64,000 nt of DNA from Nocardia jejuensis NBRC 103114 (GCF_001613145.1 NZ_BDBU01000023.1:1-64000), one strand, 5' to 3'; shown: positions 1 through 9,936, numbered from the stretch's first letter. Program-made: numbers and translations. Notes: a model not told the origin generated them from the sequence alone.

Positions 1-1
1 G

Positions 2-3000
2 CCGTCGGCCTCGCGCCCGGACCTGCCATCCGTGCCGCCGTCGGCTTCGCGCCCGGACCTGCCGCCCTCACCGCGGTCCACGGCACGGCCGGATCTGCCT
101 CCCGCGCCGCCGCGACCCGATCTGCCGCCGTCGCCGCAGAATTCCGCGCGGCCCGATCTGCCGCCCGCACCGAAGTCGTCGGGCAATCCCGACCTGCCGC
201 CCGCACCGAAGCCGAACACTCGCCCCGATCTGCCGCAGGCGCCCGAGAGCGCCGCGCCGCAGCAGGGACGCTCGATTCCCGACTCTCCGCACTCTGTTGC
301 GCAGCAACCACTTCCGCGCCTGTCACCGATCCCGGGGACCGAGCAGCACGGCACGCCGCCGAGCACCGAACCCACTCCGGCGAGCGCGGAGTCGCAGCCC
401 GCGGCGGACCCCGCGTTCGAGCAGACGACGCGCATCCCCCTCTCACCCGCACCGGGCGCGACAACACCCGACACGGCAGAGCCGATCGAAAGCGGTTCCT
501 CCGCAACGGAATCGAAGTCATCCGCGGACAGCGACCAGACTTCGGCACCGATCGATCAGGGCCCGTCCACGCAGTACCTCGACGAGCCGATCGGAGCGTC
601 CGGCCCGATTCCCCAGGGCCCTCCGGTCCGCCGCCCGTACGATCCCACCCCCGGCGACACTCTCGACCCGCTGCTCGGCGCAGCCGGAAACGACCCCCTC
701 GGCGCGGTCCTCCCCGTACCGGGAACCGACTCTTTCCCGGCGGTCCCGGCCACGCCCGCGGTCCCGGCCACGCCCGCGGTCCCGGCAACGCCCACACTGG
801 CAGCCCCGGCCACGGCTGCGACGAACAGCCCAGCCGCCGACCGGAAGTCAGCCACCCAGGACCGCCCGGCCGACTCTCCCCGAACGAACACGCCCGCCGA
901 CTCCGTCGACGAGGGTCAGCGGGTCGGCCCCGGCCGCGAAGACTCGACGGATGCCGACGCGGTCCGGCCCGCCGCGGAGGGCGGACCGGACAATGCGGGT
1001 CAGCCCATCGACACCGGTCGCCACCGCGCCCTGGACGTGCCGCTGCCCATGCAGCCGCGCTATCCGGCGCAAACACCGGGACCCGTTTCGCCGCAGACCA
1101 ATTCATGGTCGAGCCCGTACGGTCCGCGCAGCACCCCACCCCCGGCCCAGAACTCCCCCACACCGCAGGCCCCCGCCGCCGAGAATCGCTGGACGGCCCC
1201 ACCTGCCCAGCCCCCGGCGACCCACGGCGCCCTCCCCCCGATCCCGAACGCCCCGCGCCGGCCGGCCCCGCCCAACGGACCGGTCCCACCACAGCAGGCC
1301 CCCCAGTCGGGCCCCTTCGCCCCGCCGCAGGCACCCCAGTCGGGTCCCTTCGCGCCGCAGCAAGCGCCCCCCTTCGCACCGCAGCAGGGTTCGCAACCAC
1401 CCTCGTTCGCACCGAACGCGGAGTTCCCCTCGGGATCCTCGGCACCGCAACAGAACTCGCAATCGGGCCGGTTCGCGCCGCATCAGCCCCCGGCCGCCGG
1501 TCCTTTCGCCCCGCCACAGTCCCCGACCACGCCCCCGGTTTCGACTTCCGGACGCCCACAACCGGGTGCGCCGGTCGTCCCGGCATCGGCGTCGGCGACC
1601 ACGGACCCCTCGGCAACGACGGACCGCAGCCTGGGCACCGCTTCCCCTGCGCAACAGCCGAATCCGACAACCGGCCCCTCCGCCGCGCACCCGAATCCCG
1701 CGACGGAGCCGTTCTCCTCGCAGTCCGGTTCGACGCCGGGTCCGTTCGCACCTCGACCCGAGTCCGACTCCGGATCCACCGCGCCGCAGACGGATTCGAA
1801 GCGACCCGGGCCGCATTCCCCGCAGTCGATGCACGGCCACTTCCCGGCCCCGGGGCCCTCGGGCGAGGGCACGCCGACGCGGTCCTTCGACAACCCGCCC
1901 CATCGGCCGGGCCCGGCAGTCGGGGCACCCGGCCAGGTCATGGGCACCGGCGCACAGCCTCTCGGCAGCGGACCCGCACAGCCCCTCGGTGCGGGCAGGC
2001 CTCTCGGCGGCGGGACGCGGCAACCGATCGGTGGCCCGGGGCAGGTCGGTGGCGACGGCCAGGTCCCGGGTGACCGGTCCGGCCAACCGGGCAGTGAGCT
2101 TTCGGGGCAACCGAATGGTGACGGTCCGGCCCAGTCCGGTCCGAACAACTCACCGATGGTCGACGGCGGCCCGGAACATCAGGCCGGCGCGGAACAGGCC
2201 GCGTGGGCTCAGCAGGCCGGATGGGGCAACCGAGCCGCGCCGGGCCACGCAGACCAGCAGGGCGGAAACTGGGCGAACCAGGCACCGCAAAATTACGCGG
2301 GACAGCAAGGCGGACAAGGCAACTGGGGCCCTCAGGGACCGCAGGGCGGATACCCGGGCGGTCCGGCCGCCCCCGGAAACCCGATGCCGTCGCTGGATGA
2401 CGTCCCGCTCCACCGCCGCGCCTCCAAACCGGCCGGTTCCGGGTGGCGCAAGGCCGTTCACCACATATCGGGCGGCGCGATCAACCCGGGCATGTCCGCC
2501 GAGGAACGCCGACTGCAGGAGCTGGTCGCCAGGATCCGGCAGCCCGTTCGCGGCGACTACCGAATCGCGGTGCTGTCCCTCAAGGGCGGCGTCGGCAAGA
2601 CCACCACCACCATGGGTCTGGGATCGACCTTCTCCTCCATCCGCGGCGACCGCGTGGTCGCGGTCGACGCCAACCCGGACTTCGGCACGCTGTCCCAGCG
2701 CGTCCCGCTGCAGACCCGCTCCACCGTGCGAGACCTGCTGCTGGACAGCGAGATCCAGCGCTACTCCGACGTCCGCCGGCACACCTCCCAGGGCAGCAGC
2801 CGCCTGGAAGTGCTTGCGAGCGAACGCGACCCGGCCATGTCGGAAGCGTTCAGCGAGGACGAGTACCGCGCCGTCGCCCGCATCCTGCAGCGCTTCTACA
2901 ACATCATCCTCACCGACTGCGGTACGGGCCTGATGCATTCGGCCATGGCCGGGGTCCTGGACCTGGCCCACTCCCTGGTCCTCATCTCGTCCTCGGCGAT

Positions 3001-3313
3001 CGACGGCGCCCGCAGCGCCGCCGCCACCCTGGACTGGTTGTCCCTGCACGGCCACGACCACCTGGTCCGCAACGCCGTAGTCGTGATCAACCTCCCTCGC
3101 CCCGGCTCCCCCCACGTGGGCATCAACCAGCTGCGCGACTACTTCCTGTCCCGCTGCCGCGCGGTCCACATCATCCCGTACGACGAACACCTCGGCGAAG
3201 GCGCGGAAATCGACCTGCACGGCCTCAACAAGGCCACCAAACGCGCCTATGTGGAACTCGCCGCCACCGTCGCCGACGACTTCGCCACCGACCACCGCCG
3301 CCACCGCGGCTGA
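2..3313 (+). CDS. Proline-rich ParA/MinD-like ATPase, EspI-type, 5' truncated
   Basis: This is a cytoplasmic deviant-Walker ATPase of the ParA/MinD family fused to a long disordered N-terminus, the architecture of mycobacterial ESX-1 EspI. The reading frame is open to the left edge and the first bases encode the same RPDLP repeat found downstream, so the GTG at 32 is probably internal and the true start lies outside the window. The first ~70 residues hold about seven PDLPP repeats, followed by PAVPAT and QSGPFAP repeats and Gln/Gly-rich sequence to about residue 840. The C-terminal ~250 residues are the ATPase, with the P-loop KGGVGKTTTT near base 2584 and VVAVDANPDFG just after. EspI-like proteins occur in ESX loci, so it may serve the ESX system further right, although the amine-catabolism block lies between. 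The exact EspI assignment is inferred. Confidence 0.8.
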   Translation, partial: PSASRPDLPSVPPSASRPDLPPSPRSTARPDLPPAPPRPDLPPSPQNSARPDLPPAPKSSGNPDLPPAPKPNTRPDLPQAPESAAPQQGRSIPDSPHSVAQQPLPRLSPIPGTEQHGTPPSTEPTPASAESQPAADPAFEQTTRIPLSPAPGATTPDTAEPIESGSSATESKSSADSDQTSAPIDQGPSTQYLDEPIGASGPIPQGPPVRRPYDPTPGDTLDPLLGAAGNDPLGAVLPVPGTDSFPAVPATPAVPATPAVPATPTLAAPATAATNSPAADRKSATQDRPADSPRTNTPADSVDEGQRVGPGREDSTDADAVRPAAEGGPDNAGQPIDTGRHRALDVPLPMQPRYPAQTPGPVSPQTNSWSSPYGPRSTPPPAQNSPTPQAPAAENRWTAPPAQPPATHGALPPIPNAPRRPAPPNGPVPPQQAPQSGPFAPPQAPQSGPFAPQQAPPFAPQQGSQPPSFAPNAEFPSGSSAPQQNSQSGRFAPHQPPAAGPFAPPQSPTTPPVSTSGRPQPGAPVVPASASATTDPSATTDRSLGTASPAQQPNPTTGPSAAHPNPATEPFSSQSGSTPGPFAPRPESDSGSTAPQTDSKRPGPHSPQSMHGHFPAPGPSGEGTPTRSFDNPPHRPGPAVGAPGQVMGTGAQPLGSGPAQPLGAGRPLGGGTRQPIGGPGQVGGDGQVPGDRSGQPGSELSGQPNGDGPAQSGPNNSPMVDGGPEHQAGAEQAAWAQQAGWGNRAAPGHADQQGGNWANQAPQNYAGQQGGQGNWGPQGPQGGYPGGPAAPGNPMPSLDDVPLHRRASKPAGSGWRKAVHHISGGAINPGMSAEERRLQELVARIRQPVRGDYRIAVLSLKGGVGKTTTTMGLGSTFSSIRGDRVVAVDANPDFGTLSQRVPLQTRSTVRDLLLDSEIQRYSDVRRHTSQGSSRLEVLASERDPAMSEAFSEDEYRAVARILQRFYNIILTDCGTGLMHSAMAGVLDLAHSLVLISSSAIDGARSAAATLDWLSLHGHDHLVRNAVVVINLPRPGSPHVGINQLRDYFLSRCRAVHIIPYDEHLGEGAEIDLHGLNKATKRAYVELAATVADDFATDHRRHRG

Positions 3314-3632
3314 GACCCGAGGCCTCGGCCGCGCCCGCCACGCGGCCGAACCGGCCAATCGACTCTGTGGGGGCGGCCGCGCAAGTACGATCGGAGTCCC
3401 CTGCTCGGACCGGCTTTGGACCGGTCCGAGCAGGGGTTTTCGTATTCGGCGCACATGAGCCCTCCCACACCGCGCCGGTCCTGCGCCGGCGTCGGGCCGA
3501 GGGCGGTGATGCGGCAATGGACAGGACGGCGGGTTCGGGCGTACGAGGCACGCCGGTTCGGCCAGTGTGGCGTGGGTCTCCGTGCGGCAGATTTGCTGCG
3601 GACAGACCGATCACGCGCAGGGAGTTGAGCTG
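3314..3632. other. Intergenic region between ATPase and gdh
   Basis: This 319-base gap holds the strong terminator at 3398-3440 that ends the upstream ATPase gene. Between the terminator and the gdh start I see no convincing gene. Reading frames that cross it lack a ribosome binding site and continue as shadows of neighbouring genes. The promoter of the glutamate dehydrogenase gene should lie in 3441-3600, but no clear -10/-35 pair stands out. Confidence 0.6.
3398..3440 (+). terminator. Intrinsic terminator after the ParA-like gene
   Basis: A perfect 16-bp inverted repeat (CCCCTGCTCGGACCGG at 3398-3413 with its complement at 3421-3436) has a 7-base loop and is followed directly by TTTT. This is a textbook intrinsic terminator, 85 bases after the ATPase stop codon. 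Confidence 0.93.
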
Positions 3633-6600
3633 ATGCACCGCGGAGCAGGCACCGGCATGCTGGACGAGCAGCCGGTTCACGCCGTCCCACGACTCGAGTT
3701 CGATGGGGTTGCGGAAGAACCGCCGAGCGCCCGGCTGGTGTGGCGGGGAACGCCGCCGCAGTTGACCGAGCTGATCCAGGTGTTCTCCGCACTGGGGTTG
3801 CATGTCACCACGCACGAGGTGAGCTCGCGGGGCGACGAGGCCGAACACCGGTTCGCGTTCCGCCCCACGGCTTTCCCGATGCGGGAGGCGACCGGGGACC
3901 TGATCTCGGCGGCGTTCCTGGCCGCCGTGTCCGGTGAGGTCGAGGTCGACGGCTTCATCGGCCTGATCGGCGCCGCCGAGCTGTCGTGGCAGGACACCGT
4001 GCTGGTTCGTGCGGCGAGCCGCTATCTACGCCAGGTCGGACTCCGGCTCAGCGAGACCACGGTCACCGAGATCCTCACCGCCCATCCGTCATTCGTGCGC
4101 GCGTTCGTCCGGCTGTTCCACGCCCGGTTCGATCCCGCTCTCGACGACCACACCGAATTCGACTCCAGCGGTCCCGAACACGCAGCGCTCAGCGAGTCGC
4201 GCGTCGAGGTGATCTCCGCCGCCGACGCGGAGCTGCTGAGCCGGCTGGAGGCCGCGGCAACGCTGCCCGAGGATCAACTGCTGCGCGGCCTGCACACGTT
4301 CTGCACGGCGGTGCTGCGCACCAACTGGTACCAGCCGGGCCGTACGGTCGCCGCGTTCAAGGTGGACCCGTCCCGGCTGTCCGTCACCGCTCCGGTCACC
4401 CCGCATCGCGAAATCTTCGTTCACGCGGCACATGTGGAAGGCAGCCATGTCCGCGGCGGAGCCATCGCTCGCGGCGGGCTGCGCTGGTCCGACCGGGTGG
4501 ACGATTTCCGCACCGAGGTCCTCGGACTCATGAAGACCCAGACGGTCAAGAACGCCGTGATCGTGCCGACCGGGGCGAAGGGTGCGTTCGTTTCGCGCTC
4601 CGGCTCCGATCCGGCCGCAGTGGAACACGCCTACGCGGCCTTCGTCGGCGGCCTGCTGGATGTCACCGACAACCTCGTCGACGGCGTGATCGTCCCACCC
4701 CCGTACACCGTGGTGCACGACGAGAGCGACCCCTACCTGGTGGTCGCCGCCGACAAGGGCACCGCCCGATTCTCCGATCGCGCGAACGGCATCGCGGTGG
4801 CCCGCGGCTTCTGGCTGGGTGACGCCTTCGCCTCGGGCGGCTCGACCGGCTACGACCACAAGGCCCTCGGCATCACCGCACGCGGCGCCTGGTGCTCGAT
4901 CCGTCAGCATCTGGCCGAGCTGGGAATCGACTCCGACACACAACAATTCACCGTGGCGGGCATAGGCGACATGTCCGGCGACGTATTCGGCAACGGCATG
5001 CTCGAAACCGATCGCATCCTGCTGGTGGCAGCCTTCGATCACCGGCACATCTTCCTGGATCCCGATCCGGATCCCGTGCTGTCGCACAAGGAACGACAGC
5101 GCCTGGCCGATCTGGATCGCAGCAGCTGGGCGGACTACGACCGCGAGCTGATCTCCGAGGGCGGCGGCGTATGGCCGCGCACCGCCAAGTCGGTTCCCCT
5201 GTCGCCGCAGGTGCGACGCCGACTGGGCATCACCGCCACGAAATTGCCCGCGCCCGAGCTCGTTCGAGCGATTCTGAGCATCGAGGTGGACCTGCTGTTC
5301 AACGGCGGCATCGGCACCTATGTGCGCGGCGCGCACGAGCCGGACACCCAGGTGGCGGATCCGGCGAACGACGAGGTGCGCATCCCCGCCGACCGCCTGC
5401 GCTGCCGCGTCATCGGCGAGGGCGGCAATCTCGGCCTCACCCAGCGCGCCCGCATCGAATTCGCGGTCGCGGGCGGCCGAGTCAACGCCGACTTCATCGA
5501 TAATGCTGCGGGAGTTGCCATTTCGGATCGAGAGGTGAATCTCAAGATCGCGCTGGCCGCCGGTTCCCTCCCCACCTCCGAGCGTGATCTCCTGCTCGCG
5601 GACTGTACCGGCGACGTGGTCGCCGCCGTCCTGGCCGACTGCGACCGCCAGGCCCTGGCCATCAGCCTCGCAGAGGCGCACGCCCCGTTCCTGATCGACC
5701 GCCACGGCCGCCTGATCGAGAATCTGGAACAGCACGCGGGAATCGACCGCGGCACCGAATTCCTGCCCACCGCAGCGGAACTCACCGCCCGCCGCCGAGC
5801 CGGAAAGGGTCTGACCCGGCCCGAGATCGCGGTCCTGCTCGCCATGTCCAAGAACCTGGTCCGAGACGAGCTGCTCGCCTCGAACGCCATCGACGATGAG
5901 GTGCTGTCCGGAGCCCTGTTCGGCTACTTCCCCGACCGGATCCGCGCGGCCCTGGGTGACGACCCGCTCCGCGCCCACCCGGTGAGCCGCGAAATCGTCG
6001 CCGTGGCCGCCGCGAATCAGGTGATCAATCGGGTCGGCCCCGGCATGATCCACCGCCTGGAGGAACGGCTCGGCGCGGGCACCCCGCAGATCGTGCCTGC
6101 CTGCGCCGTCGTGCACACGGTGCTCGATATCGACCGCACCTGGCGCGAGGCCCTCACTCTTCCCGGCGTCACCCCGCAGGTCCGCATGGGCGTGCTCAAC
6201 GGCATTCAGGACGCCGTCGAACAGGCCACCGCCTGGCTGCTCACCCACCACGGCGGCGATTCCTGGTCGAGTGAGATCGACCGCTACGCCCCCGCCGCCG
6301 CCGAACTCCTCGCGGCCCTCCCCCGCCCCGGCGGCCATTCGAGCCGAGACCGTGCCAACCTGCGCCTGCTCGCCCAGACCCTCCCGCTGAGCGATACCGC
6401 CCGCACCACCGGCCTGCCCGTCCCGCTCGTCGCCCAGACCTACCGAGAACTCGGCGAGCTGATCGGACTCGACTGGCTCGCAACCGCTTTCACCGAGATC
6501 ACCACCTCCGACCACTGGGAGACCATGGCCGCGGCGGTCCTCGCCGACGAACTCCACTCCCGCTGGCACACCCTGACCGCGGCGGTCCTCACCGACGCGG

Positions 6601-6773
6601 GCCCCGAGGACTCCGCACGTGAGCTGGTGACCGCCTGGAGCACCACCCCCGCCGCCACTCGACTCCTGGAATCGGTTGCCCGCCTGCGCCGTTCAGCCTC
6701 GGTGGACATCGCCCGGGTCTGCGTGGTGAACGCCGAGCTCTCCGAGGCGGGCCGCGTCACCGCCCGCCGATAA
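3633..6773 (+). CDS. NAD-dependent glutamate dehydrogenase, short form
   Basis: It oxidises glutamate to 2-oxoglutarate and ammonia with NAD, in the cytoplasm. The catalytic core of the large NAD-GDH family is visible: GGLRWSDR near residue 281, a Lys-rich GLMKTQTVKNA segment near 300-307, the nucleotide-binding GIGDMSGDVFGNGM near 441-456, and FNGGIGTYV. I chose the ATG at 3633, which has AGGGAG upstream; an earlier in-frame start at 3567 has no good ribosome site. At 1,046 residues it is much shorter than the ~1,600-residue mycobacterial enzyme and appears to lack most of the N-terminal ACT-like regulatory half. It converges on the pucR gene with four bases between stops. It could recycle glutamate made by the nearby GABA transaminase (inference). 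Confidence 0.88.
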   Translation: MHRGAGTGMLDEQPVHAVPRLEFDGVAEEPPSARLVWRGTPPQLTELIQVFSALGLHVTTHEVSSRGDEAEHRFAFRPTAFPMREATGDLISAAFLAAVSGEVEVDGFIGLIGAAELSWQDTVLVRAASRYLRQVGLRLSETTVTEILTAHPSFVRAFVRLFHARFDPALDDHTEFDSSGPEHAALSESRVEVISAADAELLSRLEAAATLPEDQLLRGLHTFCTAVLRTNWYQPGRTVAAFKVDPSRLSVTAPVTPHREIFVHAAHVEGSHVRGGAIARGGLRWSDRVDDFRTEVLGLMKTQTVKNAVIVPTGAKGAFVSRSGSDPAAVEHAYAAFVGGLLDVTDNLVDGVIVPPPYTVVHDESDPYLVVAADKGTARFSDRANGIAVARGFWLGDAFASGGSTGYDHKALGITARGAWCSIRQHLAELGIDSDTQQFTVAGIGDMSGDVFGNGMLETDRILLVAAFDHRHIFLDPDPDPVLSHKERQRLADLDRSSWADYDRELISEGGGVWPRTAKSVPLSPQVRRRLGITATKLPAPELVRAILSIEVDLLFNGGIGTYVRGAHEPDTQVADPANDEVRIPADRLRCRVIGEGGNLGLTQRARIEFAVAGGRVNADFIDNAAGVAISDREVNLKIALAAGSLPTSERDLLLADCTGDVVAAVLADCDRQALAISLAEAHAPFLIDRHGRLIENLEQHAGIDRGTEFLPTAAELTARRRAGKGLTRPEIAVLLAMSKNLVRDELLASNAIDDEVLSGALFGYFPDRIRAALGDDPLRAHPVSREIVAVAAANQVINRVGPGMIHRLEERLGAGTPQIVPACAVVHTVLDIDRTWREALTLPGVTPQVRMGVLNGIQDAVEQATAWLLTHHGGDSWSSEIDRYAPAAAELLAALPRPGGHSSRDRANLRLLAQTLPLSDTARTTGLPVPLVAQTYRELGELIGLDWLATAFTEITTSDHWETMAAAVLADELHSRWHTLTAAVLTDAGPEDSARELVTAWSTTPAATRLLESVARLRRSASVDIARVCVVNAELSEAGRVTARR

Positions 6774-6777
6774 CGGC

Positions 6778-8298
6778 CTACCGGCGGGCGATGACCGCCA
6801 GCAGCAGCTCGGCCCGCACCCGTGCGGTATCCAGCCGGCACCCCAGCACCGTCTCGATCTTGGCGACCCGGGTGCGCAGCGTATGACGGTGCACACCCAG
6901 CGCCGTCGCCGCGGCTTCCCACTGCCCGTTCGCCTCGAGATAGGCCCGCAGCGAAGCGATCAGGTCGGTGCCGTGCCGCTCGTCGTAATCGGCGAGCGGT
7001 TGCAGCATGGCGTCCGACACCGCGCTCAGCACTCGCCGCGCTTCGGGAAAGGTCAGCAGTGCGTGTCCGGCGAGGGCCGAGAGTTCCAGCGGCCCCGCCC
7101 CCGGCAGTGCGGCGGACGCCGCCAGCTCGGCATGTTCGATCGCGGAGGTGAAGCGCCGCAACGCATGTGGCGCGCTGAGCCCGACCCGCAGCCCGGCACG
7201 CACCTCCTCGGGTACCGACCTGAGCAGCTGTTCGGCCGCATCCTCGTCGTCGCCCCCGGCCAGCAGCACCACCGCGTGCGCACCCACCACATGCGCGTAC
7301 AACTGCCGATCCCGAGTCCGCAACTGCTCGTCGACGGCCTCTACCACCTGCTCCGCGACATCCGGTGACGGGCAACGCAATGCCAGCGCGCGCACCCGCC
7401 CGGACCGATCGGCGGCGGGAGTCAGGTGCTGCCACACCGCATCCGGATCGAGCGCCTCCCCCATCAGCATGGCCAGCGCCTGAGTGTTCAGGCGGTTCTG
7501 TGCGATTCGCAGGCGCGCGGGCTTCTCGAAGTCGAGCGCGAGCAATGAACTGGCGTGCCCGAGCAGCACCTGATCGACCGGCCCGAGTGCCGTCGCGGTC
7601 ACCACCGCGAGCTGCCCGTAGACCGTGTGCCCGGCCGTGATCGCCTGCACCGCGATGGATGCACCGGACGCGGTGTGAATGCCACCGCTGAGCGCCTCGC
7701 CCCGGCCTTGGAATTCCGCGATCCGCTCGGCCACCTCGGACGGCACCCGTCCGGGATGCGTTTCGGTCATCTCCCCGTCCGGCCCGACCACGATCACCGT
7801 CGCCGACAGGGCCGCCGACAGCTCCTTGATGACCGCCCGCACCCCCTGGATGGCCGCCCGGGTCATCCGCGGCTGCGACCGCGAAGCCCGCAGCACCTTC
7901 TCGTACTCCTGTTCCGCGACCCGCTGCATCACCTTCTTGGCGATCACCGCGAACGGCGTCGGCAGCGGCACCTCGAACAGCGGCAGCCCGAGCCGGTCGG
8001 CCGCCTCGATCAGGTCCTCGGGAATGCTCTCGTGTGAGAGCCCGATCCCGAACCCGACCGCCGCCACGCCGACCGCGTCGAGGTCTTCGAGGTATCTCGC
8101 ACGGTCGGGGCGACTGAGCGGCAACCCCATGCCGGTGGTGAGCAGCAGTTCCCCGCCGGAGAGCCACTGCTGTGGTTCGGTGAGATCGGAGGTGAGCGCG
8201 AGCGTGATCTCGCGACTCAGCCCGGTACCACCGCCCTTCAGCACCAACCCGAGTTCGGGTTGGGACAGCACCCATCGGACCGGAATTCCCGCGCTCAC
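6778..8298 (-). CDS. PucR-family transcriptional regulator
   Basis: This 506-residue protein has an N-terminal PucR-type sensory domain (LSREITLALTSDL, then a conserved GGELLLTTG around residues 45-55), a variable middle, and a C-terminal helix-turn-helix of the PucR type (AATALGVHRHTLRTRVAKIE in the last 60 residues). PucR-family proteins control purine, amino-acid, GABA and polyamine catabolism. The gene diverges from the aldehyde dehydrogenase that opens the catabolic operon, so it is the likely regulator of agmatine/putrescine/GABA breakdown. The inducer is unknown; GABA, putrescine or an aldehyde intermediate are candidates. ATG start at 8298. Confidence 0.9.
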   Translation of the reverse strand: MSAGIPVRWVLSQPELGLVLKGGGTGLSREITLALTSDLTEPQQWLSGGELLLTTGMGLPLSRPDRARYLEDLDAVGVAAVGFGIGLSHESIPEDLIEAADRLGLPLFEVPLPTPFAVIAKKVMQRVAEQEYEKVLRASRSQPRMTRAAIQGVRAVIKELSAALSATVIVVGPDGEMTETHPGRVPSEVAERIAEFQGRGEALSGGIHTASGASIAVQAITAGHTVYGQLAVVTATALGPVDQVLLGHASSLLALDFEKPARLRIAQNRLNTQALAMLMGEALDPDAVWQHLTPAADRSGRVRALALRCPSPDVAEQVVEAVDEQLRTRDRQLYAHVVGAHAVVLLAGGDDEDAAEQLLRSVPEEVRAGLRVGLSAPHALRRFTSAIEHAELAASAALPGAGPLELSALAGHALLTFPEARRVLSAVSDAMLQPLADYDERHGTDLIASLRAYLEANGQWEAAATALGVHRHTLRTRVAKIETVLGCRLDTARVRAELLLAVIARR

Positions 8299-8459
8299 GG
8301 CACCTCACCAGCTAATTGGACGAATCGGTGAATCCACACCCTATCGCCACTCCGATCCGGCAGGTGCGCACAGATGTGTCCCGCAGCACACTGACATTCG
8401 AGTCAGGACCTTCACCGCTGGCAAGTCAGCGCCACCACACCGAACGAGAACGGGCAGAC
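8299..8459. promoter_or_regulatory. Divergent control region between pucR-like gene and aldehyde dehydrogenase
   Basis: This 161-base divergent gap must contain the promoters of the regulator and of the catabolic operon. It includes CATTCGA at 8395-8401, a 7-mer that recurs three times (two inverted) upstream of the amine oxidase gene at 16561-16618. No clear -35/-10 pair could be assigned. Confidence 0.5.
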
Positions 8460-9890
8460 ATGACGACGCAGATGCTTCGCAACTACATCGACGGCCATTT
8501 CGTCGAGGCCACCGCCGCGGAGTCGTTCGAGCTGATCAGCCCCGTGGACGAGTCGGTGACCGGGCACAGCCCCATCTCCGGCCAGTCCGATGTCGATGCC
8601 GCCGTGGCCGCAGCCGCCCGCGCCTTCCCCGCGTGGAAGGCCGCCACTCCGAGCGTGCGCCAGGCCGCCCTGCTGAAGATCGCCGACGCCATCGAGGCGA
8701 ACTCCGACGCTCTGGTCGAGGCCCAGTGCCGCGAGACCGGCCAGCCCAAGCACCTGGTCGCCTCCGAGGAGGTCGCCACCGGCGCCGATCATCTGCGCTT
8801 CTTCGCCGGCGCCGCCCGCCTGCTCGAGGGCAAGTCGGCCGGTGAGTACATGGAGGGTTTCACCTCGTATGTGCGCCGCGAGCCGGTCGGCGTGATCGGC
8901 CAGGTGACACCCTGGAACTACCCGCTGATGATGGCGATCTGGAAGATCGGCCCGGCCCTGGCGACCGGAAACACCGTGGTGCTCAAGCCGAGCGACACCA
9001 CCCCCGGCAGCACCCTGAAACTGGCCGAGCTGACCCGGGGCATCCTCCCCGACGGCGTGCTGAACGTGGTGCTGGGCACCGCGAGCACCGGCGCCGCCCT
9101 GGTGGCGCATCCGACGCTGGACATGGTCGCCATCACCGGTTCGGTGCGAGCGGGCATCGAGGTGGCCACCGCGGCCGCGCATCAGGTCAAGCGCGCCCAC
9201 CTGGAGCTGGGCGGCAACGCACCGCTGCTGGTCTTCGCCGATGCCGACCTGGCCCTGGCCGCCGACCGCATCGGCGACGCCGCCTTCTTCAACGCCGGTC
9301 AGGACTGCACCGCCGCCACCCGTGTCCTGGTTCACGAGTCGGTGCACGACGACCTGGTCGAGGCCCTGCTCGCGAAGGCCCGGACGGTGAAGCCGGGCCT
9401 GCCCGACGACACCGAGGCCGCCTACGGCCCGCTAAACAACATCCGCCACTTCGAGTCGGTGACGGGCAAGCTGGCCGCCCTGCCCCCGCACGCCACCATC
9501 CGCACGGGCGGTAATCGTCTCGGCGACAAGGGTTTCCTGCTCGCACCCACCCTCATCACCGGAGTCCGCCAGGACGATCCGATCGTGCGGGAGGAGACCT
9601 TCGGCCCGGTCCTGACCGTGCAGCCCTTCCGTGACGAGGCCGAGGCGATCCGCCTGGCCAACGATGTGGACTACGGCCTTGCCTCCAGCGTATGGACCCG
9701 TGATCACGGTGTGGTGCAGCGAGTTTCGGCCGCGCTCGATTTCGGCGCGGTCTGGGTCAACTGCCACATCCCGCTGGTCGCGGAGATGCCGCACGGCGGT
9801 TTCAAGCGGTCGGGCTACGGCAAGGACCTGTCCGCCTACGGCGTCGAGGACTACACCCGCATCAAGCACGTGATGAGCGCGCACGACTGA
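8460..9890 (+). CDS. 4-aminobutyraldehyde dehydrogenase (PatD/YdcW-like ALDH)
   Basis: This NAD(P)-dependent aldehyde dehydrogenase is predicted to oxidise 4-aminobutyraldehyde to GABA. The ATG at 8460 gives a 476-residue protein of normal ALDH length; an upstream in-frame ATG at 8316 would add 48 residues unlike the family. The active-site elements are E249 in LELGGNAP and C283 in GQDCTAA, and the cofactor region reads GQVTPWNYPL. Overall resemblance is to the aminobutyraldehyde/betaine-aldehyde branch. It is the first gene of a run ALDH-gabT-gabD-permease-amidase-deiminase-amine oxidase on one strand. The substrate is inferred from family likeness and from the putrescine oxidase encoded in the same run, whose product is this aldehyde. 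Confidence 0.88.
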   Translation: MTTQMLRNYIDGHFVEATAAESFELISPVDESVTGHSPISGQSDVDAAVAAAARAFPAWKAATPSVRQAALLKIADAIEANSDALVEAQCRETGQPKHLVASEEVATGADHLRFFAGAARLLEGKSAGEYMEGFTSYVRREPVGVIGQVTPWNYPLMMAIWKIGPALATGNTVVLKPSDTTPGSTLKLAELTRGILPDGVLNVVLGTASTGAALVAHPTLDMVAITGSVRAGIEVATAAAHQVKRAHLELGGNAPLLVFADADLALAADRIGDAAFFNAGQDCTAATRVLVHESVHDDLVEALLAKARTVKPGLPDDTEAAYGPLNNIRHFESVTGKLAALPPHATIRTGGNRLGDKGFLLAPTLITGVRQDDPIVREETFGPVLTVQPFRDEAEAIRLANDVDYGLASSVWTRDHGVVQRVSAALDFGAVWVNCHIPLVAEMPHGGFKRSGYGKDLSAYGVEDYTRIKHVMSAHD

Positions 9891-9936
9891 GCGTCGCCGC
9901 ACTTCACTCGAAATCCCTTCCGCAGAGGACTTTTTC

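Noticed and set aside
297..2933. Arg/Pro-rich 878-residue frame overlapping the ParA-like gene
   Set aside because: It is a +1-frame reading of Pro-rich repeats; the other frame contains the P-loop ATPase and ends at a strong terminator.
4089..6569. 826-residue antisense reading frame opposite the glutamate dehydrogenase gene
   Set aside because: It mirrors the codon structure of the gdh gene, has no recognisable motif or ribosome site, and is a typical high-GC shadow.
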